The notes below the pieces were generated by a model. The model made no database searches. It had not been told where the DNA came from and saw only the letters and a program-made list of their open reading frames with translations. A DNA stretch of 64,000 bases, from the NCBI GenBank assembly GCA_013289855.1, contig JABCZD010000018.1:1-64000 (forward strand), read 5' to 3'. A program made the translations under genes and the position numbers. The first letter of the stretch is position 1; each line of letters starts with the position of its first letter. This DNA comes from Acidobacteriota bacterium (lineage in GTDB: Bacteria > Acidobacteriota > Terriglobia > Acidiferrales > UBA7541). This document shows, in pieces, positions 43,198-52,151 of the stretch.

Positions 43198-44130
43198 ATG
43201 AATATCGTAGACCTCCGACAGACCACCGCCCGCCAACTCGATTCGCTGCTGGAAGAAGAGGCTCGCCATTGGCGGGATGAGTTGCATTGGGATTACCGCG
43301 GGGCGCTGGAACTGATCAAGCGATTTCTGGAAGCGCATGCGCTCTCGGGGTGCGTGGCATTTGAAAACGGGACCGCTGCCGGGTATTGCTTTTACGTTTT
43401 GGAAGAGCAGAAGGGCTTAATCGGCGGGCTGTACGTTTCGGCGAAATTTCCGCAAGAGACCATTGGGCGGCGGTTACTGGACGAGATGCTGTTTGGCATG
43501 CGCGCGATTCCGCATCTGGTGCGGATTGAGGCGCAGCTGATGCCGTTCAGCGGGCCGGTGGACGAGCCCCTGCGGGATCAGGGATTTCACCTGTACACGC
43601 GGCAGTTCATGCTGCTGGATTTGGCGAAAAACAAATCGTTGACCGCGAGTGTGCCCGGCGCGATGCGCTTGTCGCGCTGGAACGATCGCTATTTCGAGCC
43701 GTGCGCGAAGCTGATTTATCTTTCGTACGCGAATCACGTGGATGGTGAGATTAACGACCAGTATCGCTCGCGGGCTGGCGCGTTGCGATTTCTGAAGAAT
43801 ATTATCTTGCTGCCGGGATGCGGCAATTTTGTGCCGGGAGCGTCATTTGTGCTGCATCAGCCGGGTAGCGATGATTTGATTGCGACCGTGTTGACCAGCG
43901 AAGTTTGCCCGGGCGTGGGGCATACCACGCAGATTTGTGTGCTGCCTGGGTATCAGGGGCATGGGTTGGGGCGGATGCTGATGCTAGCCTCGGCGGAGGC
44001 GTTGCGGGCGCAAAGATTTAAGGAGTTGACGCTGACGGTCACGGCGCAGAATCGCACGGCGGTGGAGTTGTACGAGAAATTGGGATTTACGACGATACGG
44101 TCGTTTACGGCGGGGGTTTGGCCGCGGTAA
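43198..44130 (+). CDS. GNAT family N-acetyltransferase, two-lobed
   Basis: 310 residues from the ATG at 43198. The C-terminal half has the acetyl-CoA loop QICVLPGYQGHGLGRMLMLASAEAL followed by LTVTAQNRTAVELYEKLGF, the standard GNAT signature. The N-terminal half (GYCFYVLEEQKGLIGGLYV, TIGRRLLDEML) looks like a second, degenerate GNAT lobe, as in tandem-GNAT proteins. The substrate is unknown. Confidence 0.82.
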   Translation: MNIVDLRQTTARQLDSLLEEEARHWRDELHWDYRGALELIKRFLEAHALSGCVAFENGTAAGYCFYVLEEQKGLIGGLYVSAKFPQETIGRRLLDEMLFGMRAIPHLVRIEAQLMPFSGPVDEPLRDQGFHLYTRQFMLLDLAKNKSLTASVPGAMRLSRWNDRYFEPCAKLIYLSYANHVDGEINDQYRSRAGALRFLKNIILLPGCGNFVPGASFVLHQPGSDDLIATVLTSEVCPGVGHTTQICVLPGYQGHGLGRMLMLASAEALRAQRFKELTLTVTAQNRTAVELYEKLGFTTIRSFTAGVWPR

Positions 44131-44176
44131 TTCACGGCGATTATTTACGGTAGGTGGAATCGCGCCGGACGATTGG

Positions 44177-45814
44177 TTATTTTTTGCGGGCGGGCTCGAA
44201 TTCGTCGCCGGGTTGCCATTGGACTTCGGCGGGTTGCGTGGCGGCTTTGATGCCGAGGGCGTAGCCAAACTGGGTCATTTTGGCCAGGCCTTTGAAATTC
44301 CAGTCGGCGCGGTATTCGTCGCTGGGCTGGTGGTAATGATTTTCCACGTAGTCCTTGGCTTGCGCGGCGCCCCAGGCGGCATCGTGCCCGGCAAAGAGTT
44401 GTCCTTCATCGATCGAAAAGGATGGGATACCCACGCGGGCGAGGCTGAAATGGTCGGAGCGATAGTAGTGGCCGGCTCCGGGCTGGGCATCAGGGCGGAT
44501 GGCGAGACCGAATTCCTTGGCGGTGGCTTCTACTACTGGATAGAAGGTGGTGCGCTCGGCGCCGCTGACTTCCACTTCCTGCGGCTCGCCGATGGGTGCG
44601 AGCGCATCGAAATTTAAATCCAGCGTGATTTTGCTTGCTGGGATGAACGGGTGCTTGCCGAAATATTCGGAGCCGAGCAGGCCCTGCTCTTCGGCGGTAA
44701 CGGCAGCGAAAATCATGGAACGCGGCGGCGCATCTTTGGCGCTGGCCGACATCCGGGCAAGCTCCAGCAAAATGCCGCAGCCGGTGGCGTTGTCGACCGC
44801 GCCGTTGTAGATCTGGTCGCCCTTGCGGCTGGTGTCGATGCCGAGATGATCGTAGTGCGCGGTGAAGAGAACAGCTTCGTTCTTCAGCGTGGCATCGCTT
44901 CCCGGGCGCGTGGCGACCACGTTGCGCGAAACAAATGGGCGCAGGCGGCTGACGACGTGGGCTTTGAGCTTGACGTCTAGAGGAATGGGCTTGAAGTCGC
45001 GGGATTGCGATTGCTGGAATAGTTGGTCGAGATCGAGCCCGGCCATGTGAACTAGTTTTTTCGCTGTATCGGTGCTGATCCACGAAGCGGCTTGCAGTTT
45101 CGGCGTGCCGTCCAGCTGCAAATAGGATTTTTCGTTCCCCCAGGAGTTACGGACCACTTCCCAAGGATAGCTGGCGAGGTCGGTGCGGTGAATGATCAAC
45201 GTGGCGACCGCGCCGCGGCGCGCGGTTTCTTCCAGCTTATAGGTCCAGCGGCCGTAATAGGTGAGCGCGGGGCCCTTGAAGAAATTTGGATCGTCGGAGA
45301 CCGGCTCGTTTACGAAGAGCAGCGCTACTTTTCCTTTTAGATCCTGGCCCTTGTAGTCGTCCCATTTGTATTCGGGCGCGGTGATACCGTAGCCGATGAA
45401 GACGATGGGTGCGTCGATGTCGGAGATTTCTTTTTGCGCTTCGTTGTTGGTGACGAAGTCGTCGAGGAGGGTGAGATTGAGAGGAGCGCCTGTGGCGGGG
45501 ACCAGTTGAAAGGTGGTGTCCGGAAGAGTTTTTATGGCGACCATGGAAACACTTTGGAAAAAGGTGCCGTTGTCGCCGGCCGGTTGCAGGCCGTAGGAGG
45601 CGAATTGCTTGCCGATATAATCGGCTGCTAGCTCGCCGCCGGGCTGGCCCATGCCGCGGCCTTCGAGAGCATCACTGGAAAGATATTTGACGGTGGCGCG
45701 GATATTTTCGGCGTTGGCGGTGGGCACGTTTTGTTGCGCGGCGGAGATTGCGACCAACATGTTGACTCCCAGAGTGACGACTGCCAGTACGCAGGCGAGT
45801 GCGGTAATTCTCAA
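44177..45814 (-). CDS. M28 family zinc aminopeptidase with PA domain, exported
   Basis: 545 residues from a TTG at 45814 with GGGGGG upstream. A signal peptide is followed by a PA-type insert (about 120-260) and the M28 metallopeptidase core: TAHYDHLG (His), GAVDNATG (Asp), TAEEQGLLGSEY (Glu-Glu), LNFDAL and NHYHQPSDEY (His). All five zinc ligands and the catalytic Glu are in place. It cleaves N-terminal amino acids in the periplasm. Confidence 0.92.
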   Translation of the reverse strand: MRITALACVLAVVTLGVNMLVAISAAQQNVPTANAENIRATVKYLSSDALEGRGMGQPGGELAADYIGKQFASYGLQPAGDNGTFFQSVSMVAIKTLPDTTFQLVPATGAPLNLTLLDDFVTNNEAQKEISDIDAPIVFIGYGITAPEYKWDDYKGQDLKGKVALLFVNEPVSDDPNFFKGPALTYYGRWTYKLEETARRGAVATLIIHRTDLASYPWEVVRNSWGNEKSYLQLDGTPKLQAASWISTDTAKKLVHMAGLDLDQLFQQSQSRDFKPIPLDVKLKAHVVSRLRPFVSRNVVATRPGSDATLKNEAVLFTAHYDHLGIDTSRKGDQIYNGAVDNATGCGILLELARMSASAKDAPPRSMIFAAVTAEEQGLLGSEYFGKHPFIPASKITLDLNFDALAPIGEPQEVEVSGAERTTFYPVVEATAKEFGLAIRPDAQPGAGHYYRSDHFSLARVGIPSFSIDEGQLFAGHDAAWGAAQAKDYVENHYHQPSDEYRADWNFKGLAKMTQFGYALGIKAATQPAEVQWQPGDEFEPARKK

Positions 45815-45832
45815 TTTCCCCCCAAGGCAAGA

Positions 45833-46297
45833 CTATTTTTTGCCGCGATCTTTTAGAAGATTTTTCAGCTCGCTCATGAATTCTTGCACATCTTTAAAAT
45901 CCATGTAGACGGAAGCGAAGCGGACGTAGGCGACTTTATCCAGCTTCTTCAGGCCGCGCATGATCATTTCGCCGATTTCCGTGGTGGTGAGTTCACGCTC
46001 GGTAGCTTCGTGGACCACGCCTTCGATTTCGTCGACAATGGCTTCGAGCTTGGGCGTGGCGACCGGACGCTTTTCGCAGGCTTTGAGCAAACCTTGCAGG
46101 ATTTTCTGGCGCTCGAACCGTTCGCGGCGGCCATCTTTCTTGATGACCATGTAGGGAATTTCGTCGATGCGCTCGTAGGTGGTGAAGCGGCGGGCGCACT
46201 TGAGGCATTCGCGGCGGCGGCGAATGGTGTCCCCGGTGCGGCCTTCGCGGGAATCAATTACCTTGTCATCGATGTGGGCGCAAAACGGGCACTTCAC
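45833..46297 (-). CDS. nrdR: Transcriptional repressor NrdR
   Basis: 154 residues. The zinc ribbon has Cys3/Cys6 and Cys31/Cys34 (MKCPFC...CLKC), followed by RRFTTYER and the ATP-cone domain (VIKKDGRRERFERQKILQGLLKAC). NrdR represses ribonucleotide reductase genes in response to ATP/dATP. It overlaps the stop of the upstream membrane gene by four bases (ATGA). Confidence 0.95.
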   Translation of the reverse strand: MKCPFCAHIDDKVIDSREGRTGDTIRRRRECLKCARRFTTYERIDEIPYMVIKKDGRRERFERQKILQGLLKACEKRPVATPKLEAIVDEIEGVVHEATERELTTTEIGEMIMRGLKKLDKVAYVRFASVYMDFKDVQEFMSELKNLLKDRGKK

Positions 46298-47469
46298 TCG
46301 CGGTCATCTCCTCGCAGTCGTCTACCGTGCACAGTTGCGGGCAATTGGTGCGGCAATTCCTTTTCGAGTTCTTCGAGCGTGGCCTGCGTGGAACCCAGAG
46401 GCAGAACGCCGGCTGCTTCCTGTTTTTCCTCTTTGCCCATCTCGCGCAGTTGGCCGAGCGAAAATCCTTCGTGAAGCAGCAGCGGCACACCAACGAGCGA
46501 GCATCCGGCAAACGTTATCATCCAAATGACCAGCGCCGCCACCGTGGCGGACTCGCCGTCCACGTTGAAGATGGTGGTGAGCACGAGTATGGAAGCTAGT
46601 TGCGCGCCACCGCCTACCGCGGGCAACTGTACCGCAGAGCCGACCAAGGAGAAAGCCAAGACCAGCATGGCGTCGCCGAAGTTCAGGGCGTGCAACGTAC
46701 CGGTGAAGCTGTGGACGATCAGGAAATAGACGACCACGATTAGAAACCAATGCAGCGCGGAATACACCACCGCGAGGAACAGATCGCTCCAGGATTTTAT
46801 GGTTTGCACCCCGCGCGCAAACCCCAGCAAAATGCGGGCTGCAGTGGCACGCCAGCCAGGGACGCCGATCCAGCCGGCGAGACGTGACTCAAGCAAGCTC
46901 GCGCCGTGCAGCCGTAAATAAACCAGTAAGGCAACGGCGCCGAGCACCCCGGCAAAAAACAGCATCCCGGTGGTTCGCGCGGCGGCTTCGAATTTGCCTG
47001 CGGCGGCACCGGTATGGGAATGGGACTTGAACAGAATTAGCGCAATCGACGCGAGTACCGCGGTGCTGGCAACGTCGAAGAGGCGTTCGAGGACGTAGAT
47101 TCCGAAGACGTCGGCGACGGGAAGTTTTTCTTTACGCGCTATGAGTAGCGGACGGACGGGCTCGCCGGCGCGGCCGAGCAGGAATACTGCGGCAAAGCCG
47201 GCGATGGTCATTTTCACAATGGCGGCTAAGCCCGCGGATCCGAGATTGTGCTGGAACACTTGCCAGCGCAAAGCGCGGATGCCATAGCACAGATAAATCA
47301 GGACGAGCGCAAGGACGAGATCAAAGATATTTGCACCGCGGATGGCTGCGAGAAGTTTTGCGCCGCTGAAACTGCCGATGTGGGAAAGGCCGTGGGCTTG
47401 TTGGACGAGAAACACCACGACGAGCGCGGCGAGCAAAGCGAGCAGTATATTCCTCGACCTGGATGACAT
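46294..47469 (-). CDS. Lysylphosphatidylglycerol synthase TM-region (AglD/UPF0104-like) membrane protein
   Basis: 391 residues with about eight membrane segments. YGIRALRWQVF, IAGFAAVFLLGRAGEPVRPLLIARKE, YVLERLFDV and SAVQLPAVGGGAQLA are the family motifs of the flippase-like domain (MprF N-terminal half/DUF). The protein ends in a charged cytoplasmic tail. It probably handles lipids at the inner membrane. It is translationally coupled to nrdR, an unexpected pairing. Confidence 0.85.
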   Translation of the reverse strand: MSSRSRNILLALLAALVVVFLVQQAHGLSHIGSFSGAKLLAAIRGANIFDLVLALVLIYLCYGIRALRWQVFQHNLGSAGLAAIVKMTIAGFAAVFLLGRAGEPVRPLLIARKEKLPVADVFGIYVLERLFDVASTAVLASIALILFKSHSHTGAAAGKFEAAARTTGMLFFAGVLGAVALLVYLRLHGASLLESRLAGWIGVPGWRATAARILLGFARGVQTIKSWSDLFLAVVYSALHWFLIVVVYFLIVHSFTGTLHALNFGDAMLVLAFSLVGSAVQLPAVGGGAQLASILVLTTIFNVDGESATVAALVIWMITFAGCSLVGVPLLLHEGFSLGQLREMGKEEKQEAAGVLPLGSTQATLEELEKELPHQLPATVHGRRLRGDDRE

Positions 47470-47569
47470 GTTTAACGAGCGTACTGGCCGCAGCCAGCAG
47501 CGTCAAGGCGCGGGGATGCGATGGCCGGTTCTTGTCGCATCAGTGCGAGGCGTGTTAACCGGAAATACG

Positions 47570-47716
47570 CTACCAATGTTCGCGCCCCAAGGATGGGCCA
47601 AAGTCGATTTCCGGATGACGATTTTCGCGAGTGATCCGACGAACCAAAGTTGCGAGGTCCGGCTTCTTTGCCGATTTGTTGCGGCGCTTGCGCTTCTTGG
47701 GGCGAGCTTTTTTCAT
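47570..47716 (-). CDS. Short Lys/Arg-rich protein with a MazE-like C-terminal tail (48 aa)
   Basis: The ATG at 47716 is preferred because the upstream part of the longer frame translates a palindromic repeat. The N-terminus is very basic (KKARPKKRKRRNKSAKK) and the C-terminus LVRRITRENRHPEIDFGPSLGREHW matches the toxin-binding tail of MazE antitoxins (ITPENxHxEVDWGxPxGxEVW). No AbrB DNA-binding domain and no MazF gene are present. It may be a remnant or a stand-alone anti-toxin peptide. Confidence 0.5.
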   Translation of the reverse strand: MKKARPKKRKRRNKSAKKPDLATLVRRITRENRHPEIDFGPSLGREHW

Positions 47717-47748
47717 AGTCGAATTCCCCGTTGCCGGCGGCGAAAAGT

Positions 47749-47776
47749 GCACAGGCAAGAGTGCCTGTGCTACCAA
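47749..47776. repeat. GCACAGGCA...TGCCTGTGC palindromic repeat (second copy)
   Basis: GCACAGGCA-AGAG-TGCCTGTGC is followed by TACCAA. Arms and flank are identical to the right half of the element at 38181-38259. Confidence 0.75.
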
Positions 47777-47998
47777 AACCAAGTTGCGGCCAGGCGCGTT
47801 GGCTTGTGAACTGCGTCCGGTGTGGTTAAGATGCAGGCACAATGACAGGCACGGCAGTCCAGGGTTTCAGGGAACATTTCGACTGCACTTTACGTTCCAT
47901 ACATTGCAGGCCGAGGTTGCTGCCGGCGTTGCTCAGCGAAAACTGGGCGATGGCCGCTAACCCCTTGCACCGTAGCAGGATCCGAGGCTGATGAGACG

Positions 47999-48568
47999 TT
48001 GGAGCAGGATGCCCAACTGGTCCAGCAATGCCTCCAGGGCGACGGGTCGGCCTGGGAGGAACTTGTGCGCCGTCATACGCGGCGTATCTTCAATATTTGC
48101 TACCGGTTCACCGGCAATCGCACCGAAGCCGAGGACCTGTCGCAAGAGGTTTTCCTCCGGGTGTACCGCACGTTGGCCAGCTATCGTTCGGCTCACGGCG
48201 GCTTTGCAACATGGATGACTAGCGTGACGCGCAATCTGTTGATCGACCATTACCGTAGAACCAGAAGGGACCGCCTCACCGATTCGCTCGATGACGCGAT
48301 GCCGGTGGTGGAAAATAAGCAGTCGTCCGCGCGGCGTCCCGACGAACTGGCCTTGCTCGGTGAACTAAGCAGCCAGATTCAAGCCGGGTTGACCAAGCTT
48401 TCTCCGGAACTGCGCGAGGCGGTAATTTTGCGGGACTTGCAGCAGCTGGAATATGGCGAGATACAACAAGTTTTATCTGTACCGGAAGGAACGGTAAAAT
48501 CAAGAATCAACCGCGGGCGCATCGAGTTGGCCCGCATCCTCCAACAGATGGGAGTACGCCCATCATGA
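47999..48568 (+). CDS. ECF-type RNA polymerase sigma factor
   Basis: 189 residues. Region 2 (LVRRHTRRIFNICYRFTGNRTEAEDLSQEVFLRVYRTLASYR) and region 4 (LSPELREAVILRDLQQLEYGEIQQVLSVPEGTVKSRINRGRIEL) are both clear and region 3 is absent, as in ECF sigma factors. The TTG at 47999 gives the expected length. Its stop overlaps the start of a zinc-binding anti-sigma gene (ATGA), so the pair is co-translated. It probably directs its own operon. Confidence 0.92.
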   Translation: MEQDAQLVQQCLQGDGSAWEELVRRHTRRIFNICYRFTGNRTEAEDLSQEVFLRVYRTLASYRSAHGGFATWMTSVTRNLLIDHYRRTRRDRLTDSLDDAMPVVENKQSSARRPDELALLGELSSQIQAGLTKLSPELREAVILRDLQQLEYGEIQQVLSVPEGTVKSRINRGRIELARILQQMGVRPS

Positions 48569-49311
48569 GCGGAGAGCAGACCATGAACTGGACATGCGAA
48601 CAAACCGAAGTGCGGCTCGGCGACTATCTGGACGGGCTGCTGCAGCCGAGCGAACGCGCGGCGCTTGATGCGCACCTGGCGCAACATTGCGAACGCTGTG
48701 CTCCGCTGGTCGACAGTGTGGCGCAACTAGTCGGCAATCTGCACAGCATGGAAGAATTGGAAACGCCGCCACGGCTGGTCTACGCCATCCTAGACAAGAC
48801 GCTGGGCCCACGCGACACCGTGGTGGCTGCGCCGGGTTTCTTCGGATGGTTGCGCGGCATAGGCATGCCGCGTTTCGCGTATGGCGCGTTGTCGCTCTCC
48901 GCTACCTTTTTGATGATTGCCAGCGCGTCGGGATTTTCCTGGCGGCATCCCAAGCTGGCGGATCTGCAACCGGCTACGATTGCGCGCAACGCCGATCGGC
49001 AAGCACATCTGGCTTTCGCGCGCAGTGCGAAATTCGTCAGCGACCTGCGTGTGGTGTACGAAATTCAAACGCGCTTGCGGCAAGATAACAATGAATTGCC
49101 GACCTCCAATGAGGAGACCGTTCCGGCGACCGCGCCCAATCCGGCGCCGGGGCGAACCGATGGAAGCAAGCCGGGCAGCCCAAATCAGCAAAACCGCGCC
49201 ACCACCATCGATCGCAATATTCAACTCTTAGCCACGACCATCGCTTCGCGAGCGTATCTCGGCGGGGCTCCTCTTTTTGCCGGCTGGGGTAGTGGGAGGA
49301 AAAATCCATGA
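48565..49311 (+). CDS. Membrane-bound anti-sigma factor (zf-HC2-like)
   Basis: 248 residues. The N-terminal CEQTEVRLGDYLDGLLQPSERAALDAHLAQHCERC is the zinc-binding anti-sigma fold; the His-Cys-Cys spacing (HLAQHCERC) is one residue longer than the usual Hx3CxxC. One membrane helix (about 105-125) separates it from a periplasmic part. It should hold the sigma factor inactive until envelope stress. Confidence 0.87.
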   Translation: MSGEQTMNWTCEQTEVRLGDYLDGLLQPSERAALDAHLAQHCERCAPLVDSVAQLVGNLHSMEELETPPRLVYAILDKTLGPRDTVVAAPGFFGWLRGIGMPRFAYGALSLSATFLMIASASGFSWRHPKLADLQPATIARNADRQAHLAFARSAKFVSDLRVVYEIQTRLRQDNNELPTSNEETVPATAPNPAPGRTDGSKPGSPNQQNRATTIDRNIQLLATTIASRAYLGGAPLFAGWGSGRKNP

Positions 49312-50015
49312 AGTGTGCCGTCCATCCCGATGTGGATGCGGTAGCGTATTGCCGTAATTGCGGTAAGCCGCTGTGCTCTGCGTGCTCGCGGCCAGTGCGC
49401 GACGTGATTTATTGTGAGGATTGCCTGGCGGCCACGCTGGGCTTGCCGGGCTCGCCTCCGCCGGCCGGCGCCGTGCCCGGGATATCGCCAGAAGTTCCGG
49501 CGTTTTCTTCAGGCACGGCGCAGCCGTACCCGCCATTGCCGCCCGGCGCTCCCGGAATTCCGGCGGCTGCGGCAGTACCGCGCGCCACGAATCCGGGAGT
49601 AGCGTTCGCGCTGGGATTTTTCCCGGGACTCGGCGCGGTGTACAACGGCGAATACAACAAAGCGCTGATCCATATCGTAGTCTTCGCGGCCATAATCGTG
49701 GGACTCAGCAGCGACATCGGGGATAGCGGAGCGGTCACGCTTTCGTTCCTGCTGGCAGGCTTTGTTTTTTACATGGCGTTTGACGCCATGCGCGTCGCCA
49801 AAGAGCGCAACGCGGGTAAGGCCACCATCGATCCCCTCGAATCTTGGAGCAAAGAACGTCCCATCGGCCCCATTATTCTGATTGGACTTGGCGCCTTGTT
49901 TCTGCTGAACAATTTTTCCTGGTTCGCATTTTATAGAGTGAAGCAATTTTGGCCACTAATTCTGATCGGCGTGGGCGTGTTGATGTTCCGCAACCGCCTA
50001 GGAAAAGATTTCTAG
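49308..50015 (+). CDS. B-box zinc-finger protein with LiaI/LiaF-like membrane domain
   Basis: 235 residues, overlapping the anti-sigma stop by four bases. The N-terminus CAVHPDVDAVAYCRNCGKPLC..CEDC is a B-box-type zinc site. A Pro-rich linker follows, then four membrane helices ending in PIILIGLGALFLLNNF and FWPLILIGVGVLMF, the DUF5668 (LiaI/LiaF-TM) repeat. It may be a regulatory or scaffold protein in the envelope-stress operon. Confidence 0.8.
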   Translation: MKCAVHPDVDAVAYCRNCGKPLCSACSRPVRDVIYCEDCLAATLGLPGSPPPAGAVPGISPEVPAFSSGTAQPYPPLPPGAPGIPAAAAVPRATNPGVAFALGFFPGLGAVYNGEYNKALIHIVVFAAIIVGLSSDIGDSGAVTLSFLLAGFVFYMAFDAMRVAKERNAGKATIDPLESWSKERPIGPIILIGLGALFLLNNFSWFAFYRVKQFWPLILIGVGVLMFRNRLGKDF

Positions 50016-50032
50016 GAGTCTGAGAAAATACT

Positions 50033-50320
50033 ATGCCTGACGATAGCAATAGCCGCTGCAAATGTCCGCGCTGCACTATCCGCAGCTTGCGCGGACCCGC
50101 GGTGATCATCACCCTCGGTGTTCTTTTCCTGCTCTCCGAAATGCGCGGTGATTATCTGTCATTTCACCACACCTGGCCGGTCATCCTGGTGGTGCTGGGG
50201 ATCGTCAGTCTCGCGTCTTCACTCGCGCCGATGGATGGGCATATTGAAACGCGCGTAGATCCCGTGCCGCCTGTCCCGCCCGTTGGGCCGCAAGGTCCGT
50301 ACGCCGGTCAGGGCAGGTAA
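50033..50320 (+). CDS. Small DUF5668 (LiaF-TM-like) membrane protein (95 aa)
   Basis: Two hydrophobic segments with the pattern GPAVIITLGVLFLLSEM..HTWPVILVVLGIVSLASS, the same LiaF-TM repeat as its neighbours, preceded by a short CKCPRC cysteine motif. It lies 17 bp after the previous gene and 5 bp before the next. Confidence 0.8.
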   Translation: MPDDSNSRCKCPRCTIRSLRGPAVIITLGVLFLLSEMRGDYLSFHHTWPVILVVLGIVSLASSLAPMDGHIETRVDPVPPVPPVGPQGPYAGQGR

Positions 50321-50325
50321 TTCTC

Positions 50326-51792
50326 ATGTCCTACAGCCCTCGCAACAGCAGTGGCCTGTTCAGCGGATTGGTGCTGCTGATCTTTGGCGTGCTGCTACTG
50401 CTGCACAATTATCGTGGATTCGAGCTAGGTCGCCTGTTCACGCATTGGTGGCCGTTGCTGATCATCGCGCTGGGATTGATCAAGCTGTACGAGCGCACCG
50501 CGGGCGCCCGATATGTGGAACCAGGAGCGGCACGTGTCACCGGCGGCGAAGTTTTCTTGATCGTGGTGGTTCTGGCGATCACGGGAACTGTGATCGGCCT
50601 TGAAGAAGCGCAAAAACATATTCCCGGAATCGACGGCCCCTGGATGGGCAATTCGTATCCCTTCGATTTGGACGTTGCGCCGAAGGCCGTGCCCGTGGAT
50701 TCGCGCATCACCGTCCGCGGCAATCGCGGAGACATTAGCGTGCGCTCCGACGACACCGCGGAAATCAGCGTATCGGGCAAAGCCAACGTGCACAGCTGGA
50801 ATGAAAAAGACGCGGAGAAGCTGGCCAAGCCCGTGTCCGTGGCCATCGTGCAAAACGGCGATGGTTACGAAATACGTCCCACAGGAACCCACGGGGACGA
50901 TTCGCGCATCGGCGTGGACATGGACGTCACCGTGCCGCAGAAGTCCGTGGTAACGATTCGCAATGATAAGGGCGACGTGACGGCATCGGACATGAACGAA
51001 CCCCTGGCCGTGAATAACGGAAATGGCGACGTAGATATTCGCGACAGTGGCAGCGACGTGACCGTCGATATCAAGCACGGAGACGTCAAGATTTCCGACA
51101 CCAAAGGAAATGTGAAACTGGAAGGTCACGGCGGCGAAGTGGATGTTGTGAACGCTACCGGAGGCTTGACGCTCAACGGAGAATTTTTTGGACCCATCCG
51201 CGCGGAAAAAATCGCCAAGGGCGTGCGTTTCATTTCGCAGCGGACGGATTTAACGTTGACGCAGCTTACCGGCCACATGGAGTTCAGCTCCGGAAATCTG
51301 GAAATCGCCGACGCTCCCGGGAATTTGACGCTGCGCACCAACAAATACGATATCGACATCGAGAACGCCGGCGGCAAAGTGGACGTACAGAATCGCGACG
51401 CCAGCGTGGATGTGCGCTTTTCTTCGCTGCCGAAAGACGACGTGCAAATTATTAATTCGAATTCGTCGATTTCGCTGAGCTTACCTGGCTCTGCCAATTT
51501 TGAAATTGTGGCGGATTGCCACTCTTGCGATATTTCTTCCGATTTCGAGGGTGCGGGGCTGAAGCAAACTTCGCAGTCTGGAGATTCGCATCTGGAGGGC
51601 AAGGTCGGCTCCGGCCGCGGCCCGAAAATTGTGCTGAAGACCAGCTACGGCTCGATCTCGCTGCACAAGACCAGTTCCATGGAACCTGCGCCGGCTCCCG
51701 CGCCGCGCGCCGTGCCAACTCCGCCCGCGCCTCGCGCGCCAAAAACACCAGCGCCGTCAGCGCCGAAACCTTCCACGGACTCGGAAACCTAG
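50326..51792 (+). CDS. LiaF-TM / DUF4097 adhesin-like protein
   Basis: 488 residues. The N-terminal membrane part (LVLLIFGVLLLLHNY, HWWPLLIIALGLIKLYER) is a DUF5668 repeat. After another helix comes a long right-handed beta repeat domain (about 120-455) with GDISVRSDD, GDVTASDMN, GDVDIRDSG, GDVKISDTK, GEVDVVNATG: DUF4097, the putative adhesin or sensor domain. The C-terminal tail is Pro/Ala-rich. It ends the sigma-factor operon and may sense or shield the envelope. Confidence 0.85.
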   Translation: MSYSPRNSSGLFSGLVLLIFGVLLLLHNYRGFELGRLFTHWWPLLIIALGLIKLYERTAGARYVEPGAARVTGGEVFLIVVVLAITGTVIGLEEAQKHIPGIDGPWMGNSYPFDLDVAPKAVPVDSRITVRGNRGDISVRSDDTAEISVSGKANVHSWNEKDAEKLAKPVSVAIVQNGDGYEIRPTGTHGDDSRIGVDMDVTVPQKSVVTIRNDKGDVTASDMNEPLAVNNGNGDVDIRDSGSDVTVDIKHGDVKISDTKGNVKLEGHGGEVDVVNATGGLTLNGEFFGPIRAEKIAKGVRFISQRTDLTLTQLTGHMEFSSGNLEIADAPGNLTLRTNKYDIDIENAGGKVDVQNRDASVDVRFSSLPKDDVQIINSNSSISLSLPGSANFEIVADCHSCDISSDFEGAGLKQTSQSGDSHLEGKVGSGRGPKIVLKTSYGSISLHKTSSMEPAPAPAPRAVPTPPAPRAPKTPAPSAPKPSTDSET

Positions 51793-52118
51793 ATTCGCTC
51801 GTCCATTTCAAGGATGGTTTCTGGGCTTGGTTTTTCTACTGCGCCATCGCTTGATTGCTTCCTGGCAAGGAAAATATAGCGCGCAAAATCCAGAATTCCC
51901 GAAAAACGGTACTCCCGATCTACATAGTGCTGGATCACGTAAAAAGCAAAATAATAAAATCGGCAGAAGCTCCATACCGCCACTGCGAGCAACAAACCAG
52001 CCCTGACCGACGGATTCTCCACAAGCAACAGCGCGGCGCACGCCAGTCCCGACAATAGAAAAAGGGCACCCTTTATCTTGATCCAAGTAATGCTCGTAAG
52101 ATCTTTATGAACCGGCAT
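51789..52118 (-). CDS. Small membrane protein (109 aa)
   Basis: Three hydrophobic segments (IKGALFLLSGLACAALLLV, AGLLLAVAVWSFCRFYYFAFYVI, FSGILDFARYIFLA) and an acidic C-terminus. Its stop overlaps the converging DUF4097 stop by four bases. It starts 34 bp downstream of the aroA stop on the same strand and may be co-transcribed with aroA. Function unknown. Confidence 0.7.
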   Translation of the reverse strand: MPVHKDLTSITWIKIKGALFLLSGLACAALLLVENPSVRAGLLLAVAVWSFCRFYYFAFYVIQHYVDREYRFSGILDFARYIFLARKQSSDGAVEKPSPETILEMDERI

Positions 52119-52151
52119 GGTGGGCGTTCAGTCCAGGACTTGAACTTCGCT

